DNA of 64,000 nucleotides, taken from contig NC_087063.1 in assembly GCF_963678635.1 (NCBI RefSeq), forward strand, positions 32,130,599-32,194,598. Direction: 5' to 3'. Under the pieces are notes generated by a model that was not told the DNA's origin, ran no database searches, and saw only the letters and a list, made by a program, of their open reading frames with translations. Both the position numbers and the translations under genes were made by a program. Source of the DNA: Symsagittifera roscoffensis. Taxonomy: Eukaryota; Xenacoelomorpha; Acoela; Convolutidae. Of the stretch, positions 59,262-64,000 are shown piece by piece (the first letter of the stretch is position 1; each line of letters opens with the position of its first letter).

Positions 59262-59732
59262 ATGATCTTCTCAGTACAAAACAACAACCTTATATTCTCG
59301 GTGGAATTTTCGGCTGATTTAGTACAAATCCAAGTGCGAGAAACAGTTTGTGGAGTTTTTCTGGCACGAATGGACATCCCAATCCAAGTCTGGCATATGG
59401 TGGAAGTGATGCGAAGGGATTTCAACGAACCTCATATAACGCAAGTACCTCCTACGGAGAATCAACTTGGAGAAATGCAAATGATGGAGGAAGTGGCCGA
59501 GCATGTGGGAATGAACTACCCCGAAATTCCTGACTCTAGATATGTAGCCCAACCATTCGACGATTTCCTCTTTCCTTGGGAAGAGGGATCTGTGGACAAC
59601 CCAATTACCATCGAAGAGGATGAGGGGTTCTCTGAATCAAGAACTCTAGTCAGCGAACCACCAGTGATGGAGGCAAGACCAGCTTTGCGCTCCATTGAGA
59701 ACTTGCAAAATTTTGAGAAGTCAGCTGCTTGA
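59262..59732 (+). CDS. Acidic protein of the virus-like region, copy 2
   Basis: A 156-residue paralogue of the 55271 protein with about ten substitutions. A CGA to TGA change removes the last six residues. The acidic FDDFLFPWEEG and the NPITIEEDEG segment are kept. The downstream sequence to about 59903 also matches the first copy, after which homology stops. The truncation is mild, so function may persist. Confidence 0.62.
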   Translation: MIFSVQNNNLIFSVEFSADLVQIQVRETVCGVFLARMDIPIQVWHMVEVMRRDFNEPHITQVPPTENQLGEMQMMEEVAEHVGMNYPEIPDSRYVAQPFDDFLFPWEEGSVDNPITIEEDEGFSESRTLVSEPPVMEARPALRSIENLQNFEKSAA

Positions 59733-59899
59733 CAGCTCTTCGATTTGTAAATAAATTGGCTACTGTCTTGTGCTTTGTAATTTAATTGTTTTACATCTAG
59801 TAAATTTATTTTCAAGAGATAGGAACAAAGAGATCATAGAAAAGTTTATTAAGAAATTTCAATGGTAAAAATTTGTTAAAAATGAAACTAATTATGCAT

Positions 59900-60557
59900 G
59901 TGGTAAATACTTTTATAGAATTTTGATAGAAAGATGGCCAAAAAATTAAACCAATTTTTGCAAACTGTTAAAAACTTTGCTTTAATTTTTGCACCATGCA
60001 AAACTTTTCATAATTTTTTTTGCACACTTGTTAAAAAAATCAAAGAAAATCTCGCAAATTAAGAAAAATTTTATTAAATATTTTCGCATTTTAAAGAAAA
60101 CTGAAAGAAGATTTTCTTGCAATGTTAATAATTAAATAAATTGAAATTCTTTGTTTTAATTTTGATCATAAGAAAATTTCTTTTTTGCATGTAGATTGAT
60201 CAAAAATATTGGAAAAACAATGTATTAAGATAGGGAATAGTACTCAAAGTCAGTAATTATGAAAATTTTTTAGCATTAATTTAACAAGTTTTTTAAAAAT
60301 TTTTTTTGCAATTTTGCAAATGAATAAGAAAAAATAAGTTAGATTTTTGCATTTGTTTTCAAAAAAATCACGAAAAAACTTGCATCTAACACAAAATTTT
60401 GTTGAAAATTTTTGCACACTTGTTGAAAAAACCAAAACAATTTTGCATCTTGTAAAAAAGTTTAATTAAATTTTGCAAACATGATGAAAAAATCAAACCA
60501 AAATTTGCATCTTGCGAAAAAAACTCTTGATTTAAATAAAAACAATTTGGACAAAAT
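59900..60557. other. AT-rich non-coding stretch with repeated TTTTGCA words
   Basis: Words such as TTTTTGCACACTTGTT (about 60025 and 60407) and TTTGCATCTTG (about 60442 and 60507) recur, with many TTTGCA/TGCAAA variants. A copy of ATGTATTAAGATAGGGAATA is at 60220-60239. It could be a replication or regulatory region or simply decayed DNA. Confidence 0.45.
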
Positions 60558-60563
60558 TTTTAT
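60558..60563 (-). terminator. Polyadenylation signal
   Basis: AATAAA on the minus strand, 11 nt beyond the stop of the gene ending at 60574. Confidence 0.5.
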
Positions 60564-60573
60564 TAACAAATAT

Positions 60574-61170
60574 TCAATTATTAATAGAAAAATTGATACG
60601 CTCACTATTTACGGTACCAAAACCAACAATAAAACAATCAACAATTTTCAACAAGTCAGTCTCATACTTTGAGTTTTGAACTTTTCGAATCCTTTCCAAA
60701 AAAGCTGATCCAAGAGTCTGAGTGGACGCAAGCTTCTGAGCAGAACTGAGATAATGTCTTTTGAATTTTTTTCGCAGCAGTTGTTTCTTTGCAACACTGG
60801 GTAATTTTTCCGGTATTCTACATTTCAAGTTGTGTTCGACTGCACGATTCAATTGATTGAAAATTTCACCTCTTGATGAAATAATATTGAAATAAAATCT
60901 GTATTTGTATAAAGTATATACACAGTCAACAATTTGATAAGTGAAATGATATTTATCTAATCTTTGCAAAATCTGATCGAGCGATGATCCGATTAATACT
61001 AAGTGAAATTTGCAATTTTCCACTGGGCAGAATGATAAATGGTTAGATACACAGTAGTCTTGGGTAACGATAAAATTTTCATAAAAGTTTTCTGAGACAG
61101 AGATAAAAAGAGATTTTGCATTGTAGTCCGAATAAAAAGTGGAATATGCTTGACACATAGCATATGCCAT
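60574..61170 (-). CDS. Unknown protein of the virus-like region
   Basis: A 198-residue protein from the ATG at 61168-61170 (MAYAMCQAYSTFYSD). The central part is mixed alpha/beta in appearance (CKFHLVLIGSSLDQILQRL). The C-terminal third is basic (KKQLLRKKFKRHYL) and could bind nucleic acid. No family is recognised. It is divergent from the 61409 gene, with a shared promoter region between them; AATAAA lies 11 nt beyond its stop. Confidence 0.65.
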   Translation of the reverse strand: MAYAMCQAYSTFYSDYNAKSLFISVSENFYENFIVTQDYCVSNHLSFCPVENCKFHLVLIGSSLDQILQRLDKYHFTYQIVDCVYTLYKYRFYFNIISSRGEIFNQLNRAVEHNLKCRIPEKLPSVAKKQLLRKKFKRHYLSSAQKLASTQTLGSAFLERIRKVQNSKYETDLLKIVDCFIVGFGTVNSERINFSINN

Positions 61171-61212
61171 CACCGATTACTTGTGGAAAATGAATTTTAT
61201 CTATATTGAATT

Positions 61213-61344
61213 GCTTATATAGTAGTTCCATCACCTACGCAATGTCCATATTTGGATCATCACCTACTCATTATTCCATATAAGGTAATAATACCTTAAA
61301 TGGATTGTACAGTGAGTCATCTAGATTTCCTAATTTCTATAAAT
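61213..61344. promoter_or_regulatory. Divergent promoter with three CArG boxes and an AP-1 site
   Basis: Perfect CArG boxes: CCATATTTGG (61246-61255), CCATATAAGG (61276-61285) and CCTTAAATGG (61294-61303). An AP-1 site TGAGTCA is at 61313-61319. TATAAAT at 61338-61344 faces the plus gene (ATG 61409); TATATAAG on the minus strand near 61213-61220 faces the minus gene (ATG 61170). The word ATCACCTACGCAATGTCC resembles the 60-bp enhancer unit at 57.8 kb, so the two regions share an origin. Confidence 0.7.
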
Positions 61345-61408
61345 TTACAAATATCATTATTTTGAAATATCTACTACTGATCAGTTGGTTCTGAATCTTA
61401 AATCAAAA

Positions 61409-61948
61409 ATGTATTCACGAAAAGATATCCTTCCCAACTATATTGAATTTGCTAAGAACCAAAAAAGGATTGGGAGATTTTCTTGGTCCCAAAAACCCTA
61501 CAACGGAAAAATTTACTTTGAACCTTGCTTCCAATTGCTAAAGAAAAATGAATCTGGACAATTCGAAAAAACCCAGCAAGTCTATCTTGGTGAAAAAGAA
61601 GGGGAAAGGATATCAGCAATACGGAATACTGTTATTCACGATGCTGAAAACCTTGGACTCGTTCCTGTATTGGAACCCTATTCTGACAAAGACTCAACCA
61701 TGGAGCAGGAACTTGCGAACTGTCATGCGGTGTATGACGTAGCAACATACAAGAAGAGAAGGGTGTGTGTCACAATCAAGAAGTACAGTGTGAACAAGCC
61801 ACCCTACAATCAGATTCGACTCTTCACTGCAAAGGAGAACGAAGTCTTGAAGCAAGTTGCCTATGTCAACTATACTTTGAACGAATTCAAAGAACTTGCC
61901 CAAGTCTTGGGAGATTTTATGTTTGTTGAGAACTGTAATGTTCAATAA
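61409..61948 (+). CDS. Possible PC4-like ssDNA-binding protein
   Basis: A 179-residue protein from the ATG at 61409 (MYSRKDILPNYIEFAK). The segment VATYKKRRVCVTIKKYSVNK, then NQIRLFTAKENEVLKQVA, resembles the PC4/p15 fold (strand pair, basic wing, then KxGIxLTxxQWxxL helix). The first half (FSWSQKPYNGKIYFEPCF ... VYLGEKEGERISAI) may be a diverged second copy of the same fold. PC4-type proteins bind single-stranded DNA and assist transcription or replication. The similarity is by eye and weak, so the call is an inference. Confidence 0.5.
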   Translation: MYSRKDILPNYIEFAKNQKRIGRFSWSQKPYNGKIYFEPCFQLLKKNESGQFEKTQQVYLGEKEGERISAIRNTVIHDAENLGLVPVLEPYSDKDSTMEQELANCHAVYDVATYKKRRVCVTIKKYSVNKPPYNQIRLFTAKENEVLKQVAYVNYTLNEFKELAQVLGDFMFVENCNVQ

Positions 61949-62037
61949 TTTTGTTGTTGAGTGATGTTATTATAGTAATGTAATTCAAATATTCATCTTC
62001 TTGAATCATTTTTTAAAGTTTCTTTGAGCTGAGCAGT

Positions 62038-62466
62038 ATGAGTTGGAACATTGGTTTTTCCAGAAATCTTGTTTTAAAGCTTCAAAATAAATTGGGACTT
62101 TTTCATATCGTCCTTCAAGAAAAGTCCCAGAAATTTTCACTAACAGTTTTGGAATCTCAAAATTTACCAAAATTGCAAGATTTGGATACAGAATCACAAA
62201 TTTCTCAATTTGAGTGGACTTTGCATAATGGAAGACGAAAAATTTTTCTAAGTTATCGTTCAGATATTAAAAAAGTAGATATTATAGAGTATCGTAGAAA
62301 AGGAAACACCTGGAAGAACAATCAGAATTTTCAGTTGGAAAAAAAAGAGTATGATAATTTGGTTGATTTTATCCCCTCAGTTTTGTCTTATGTAGAAACA
62401 TTCAAAAAAACTTGTATCATTATTGACGAATGCACTGTAGAAAATGAACGTTCAGAAATTGAATGA
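62038..62466 (+). CDS. PC4-like ssDNA-binding protein
   Basis: A 142-residue protein from ATG 62038. Residues ~66-120 read WTLHNGRRKIFLSYR, VDIIEYRRKG, then FQLEKKEYDNLVDFIPSVL, close to the PC4/p15 pattern of a beta hairpin, a xIREYY-like strand, and the LTxEQWxxLxxxIxxI helix. The N-terminal half has alternating strands (LGLFHIVLQEKSQKFSLTVL). It follows the 61409 gene by 90 bp in the same direction and shares the same likely fold. Its 3' end overlaps the next frame (62444). Confidence 0.55.
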   Translation: MSWNIGFSRNLVLKLQNKLGLFHIVLQEKSQKFSLTVLESQNLPKLQDLDTESQISQFEWTLHNGRRKIFLSYRSDIKKVDIIEYRRKGNTWKNNQNFQLEKKEYDNLVDFIPSVLSYVETFKKTCIIIDECTVENERSEIE

Positions 62467-62844
62467 AGTTCTCAGAAATTTCGATTTGATAAAGCATGAC
62501 TTTTCATCAAATACAAAAAGAAAAAATTACTTTCTTTGTACCTGTATTATTTTGGACTCAAACATAAATTTGAAAGAAATGGACCAAAAATTTCCTTTTG
62601 GGGGTCTAATTGGATACGGAAATTCTTGGATTACTTTTTTGCAAATTCAAAAATTTTCAGAGTTCATGCAATTTTACATGATGCAGCTGGATCTGTGAAT
62701 TCTACTACTTATAAGGGACCTGGTTATTGTTATGTTTTGCCTAGATTTCCAAGTTCTTGTTTTCTTGGTCACGTGACTGGATTAATCTTTTGTTTATATG
62801 TTAAAATTTTTGCTTCATCAGTATATGCATTTTTCGATTGTTAG
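62444..62844 (+). pseudogene. Unknown virus-like gene, probably frameshifted
   Basis: One frame starts at ATG 62444 (MNVQKLNEVLRNFDLIKHD). A second frame open from 62500 to 62844 carries the better conserved-looking part: VHAILHDAAGS, YKGPGYCYVLP, SSCFLGHVTGL and a C-terminal hydrophobic segment. The two cannot be read together without a frame change around 62525-62540. Either a one-base indel broke the gene or a short intron or programmed shift exists. No known family name can be given; a virion or membrane-linked role is possible. Confidence 0.45.
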
Positions 62845-62883
62845 TTATTCTAACAAAAATTTTCAGCGAAAACAGTAACCATC

Positions 62884-63363
62884 ATGAGTCTAGTTGTTTT
62901 GGATATTGAGTGTATTGAAAACAAAATAGTTAAAGAGTTAGGATTTTATCAAAATGGACAAACTGTGGGAAATTCCTTTCTTCCTCCCAAAAAATTCAAA
63001 GTTACATCTCAGTCTGCTTGGTGTACGAAGCATCTTCATGGAATCAATTGGAACAGTGGCCATGAAAAATATTCTGAGCTTGAAAAAATATTGAAAAAAC
63101 TAAAAGCTCCAGAAACGGAGTTTTTTGCAAAACGTTATGAAAAATGTAAAATTCTGTCAGAAATTGTGGAAACAAAGGTTACAAACTTGGATGACTACGC
63201 ATGTCCAAAAGTTCAGAATTTGATTTTCAAAGATGAAGAATATGATTGGAGGTGTAGCAACTACCCATTTCGTCATGCAAATACTCTTCACTGTGCAGAA
63301 AGAAAAGCATTTGCATACGAACATGGACTCGATGTTTTTTTAATAAATTGTAAATTATCTTAA
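62884..63363 (+). CDS. Putative DEDD-type nuclease-like protein
   Basis: A 159-residue protein from ATG 62884. It opens with VVLDIECIENKIVKELG, which has the spacing of a DxE exonuclease I strand with a second acidic residue behind it. WCTKHLHGINWNSGH resembles the TxxxHGI segment after this strand in DEDDh enzymes. The C-terminus has a Cys/His-rich stretch (RCSNYPFRHANTLHCAERKA) that could replace the usual ExoIII His-Asp pair or bind metal. It sits before the membrane protein and ATPase genes. The nuclease assignment is tentative. Confidence 0.5.
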   Translation: MSLVVLDIECIENKIVKELGFYQNGQTVGNSFLPPKKFKVTSQSAWCTKHLHGINWNSGHEKYSELEKILKKLKAPETEFFAKRYEKCKILSEIVETKVTNLDDYACPKVQNLIFKDEEYDWRCSNYPFRHANTLHCAERKAFAYEHGLDVFLINCKLS

Positions 63364-63433
63364 TAATTTTGTTTTATTGTGTTTTTGAAATTTAAATGTT
63401 AGTCATTTACAATTTTTTCATTCCAGAGTTGAG

Positions 63434-63697
63434 ATGGGTGATGAATGTGACAAGCAATTAAATTTAGGAAGTTTTGTTTTTGATGAGGAGAATCATGAAC
63501 GAAAATCTTGGAAGTTTTTTGGACGTACGTTTAATAGATCTCTTTTAGTGTTTATGTGCCAATTTTTTGTCAGAGTTTTAATACTAGCATGTGCAATCGT
63601 TCGAATAATGTTATCCACTACATGTGAAGAAACAACTGTTTGGGTAGCAATTTTATCAAGTACAGTCGACTATATTTTACCTTCTCCAAAGCTATGA
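63434..63697 (+). CDS. Small membrane protein next to ATPase
   Basis: An 87-residue protein starting at ATG 63434. The first 25 residues are polar and acidic. A long hydrophobic helix follows (RSLLVFMCQFFVRVLILACAI), then an STTCEE turn and a second hydrophobic segment VWVAILSSTVDYILPSPKL. A small two-helix protein with this WV-x-LSS-x-x-x-YxLPxP ending is, to my recollection, seen beside similar ATPase genes in invertebrate virus-like elements; the function is unknown. Its TGA overlaps the next ATG as ATGA (63694-63697). Confidence 0.62.
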   Translation: MGDECDKQLNLGSFVFDEENHERKSWKFFGRTFNRSLLVFMCQFFVRVLILACAIVRIMLSTTCEETTVWVAILSSTVDYILPSPKL

Positions 63698-64000
63698 ATA
63701 AAGTAATTTCTACCAAAGGACGAGTTTTTATTTCGCTAGTTGGACCGAGTGGATCTGGAAAATCACATCTTATTTTTGAGTGGTTAAAAATTGGTACATT
63801 TCAACCAAAGTTTGACAAAATTTTTTATTTTTATCAACATTATCAACCTCTTTATGGACAAATGCAAAGAAAAAACCTTAAGTTTATCCAAGGAGTCGAC
63901 TTTGAACTGATTGAAAACCTTCCCAATAATGGAACAAAATACCTGTTAATATTTGATGACTCTTGTGAAGAAATTTCAAATTCTAAGCACTTTGTAAAAG
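63694..64000 (+). CDS. P-loop ATPase, partial (window edge)
   Basis: The frame from ATG 63694 is open for 102 codons to the window end. Walker A is LVGPSGSGKSH (residues ~15-25) and Walker B is KYLLIFDDS (~82-90), about 60 residues apart, as in viral DNA-packaging (A32/FtsK-HerA-like) ATPases and other P-loop enzymes. The first strand starts only 12 residues in, leaving no N-terminal domain. FYFYQHYQPLYGQM after the first helix is a distinctive segment. The overlap with the membrane protein gene suggests a shared transcript. Packaging function is inferred from context. Confidence 0.7.
   Translation, partial: MNKVISTKGRVFISLVGPSGSGKSHLIFEWLKIGTFQPKFDKIFYFYQHYQPLYGQMQRKNLKFIQGVDFELIENLPNNGTKYLLIFDDSCEEISNSKHFVK

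Overview
The window looks like AT-rich genomic DNA from an invertebrate animal. Host genes are sparse and lack bacterial organisation. A CAP-Gly exon with a splice acceptor and a nuclear gene for the mitochondrial F1-ATPase assembly factor are present, together with remnants of CR1/L2-type LINE, Penelope-like, BEL/Pao and hAT elements and several satellite-like repeats. The species cannot be named from the sequence. Both host genes, and one viral-type gene, have an AATAAA signal overlapping or within a few bases of the stop codon.

Layout. 1-2899 (minus): an open, apparently young LINE with an esterase-type ORF1 and an ORF2 (APE endonuclease plus start of the reverse transcriptase) that begins with a signal-peptide-like leader and a textbook 2A motif. 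4.0-8.15 kb: satellite with a ~1110-bp higher-order repeat. 8.2-8.9 kb (minus): CAP-Gly gene exon. 9-13.8 kb: small palindromic elements and tRNA-like sequences. 13.8-14.75 kb (plus): ATPAF1/ATP11 gene. 15-20 kb: decayed repeats and a BEL/Pao integrase relic. 20.3-29.46 kb: a ~3.3-kb unit present three times. 29.6-30.6 kb: terminal-inverted-repeat element full of GATTTAAAT words. 31-47 kb: relics of hAT, two LINEs and a Penelope-like element.

47.7-64 kb is an integrated DNA-virus-like region of Maverick/Polinton or adintovirus-like type. It has a protein-primed-type family B DNA polymerase, two possible PC4-like ssDNA-binding proteins, a putative DEDD-type nuclease, small membrane proteins and a P-loop ATPase that runs off the window. 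The polymerase gene is broken into two pieces separated by a 6.6-kb block. That block is a second copy of 58.25-59.90 kb in which a ~524-bp segment was amplified to about ten tandem units. Most units carry a promoter-like region with a CArG box and a short chimeric ORF fusing the starts and ends of two neighbouring genes.

The most striking finding is regulatory. The intergenic region between the divergent polymerase and 58-kb genes holds an exact 60-bp tandem array with six perfect CRE palindromes, CArG-like boxes and, directly next to it, a perfect five-unit heat-shock element. A second divergent viral-type promoter at 61.2-61.35 kb has three perfect CArG boxes and an AP-1 site. This suggests, as inference, that the element is wired to host stress and immediate-early signalling. 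No integrase, protease or capsid gene is recognised inside the window.
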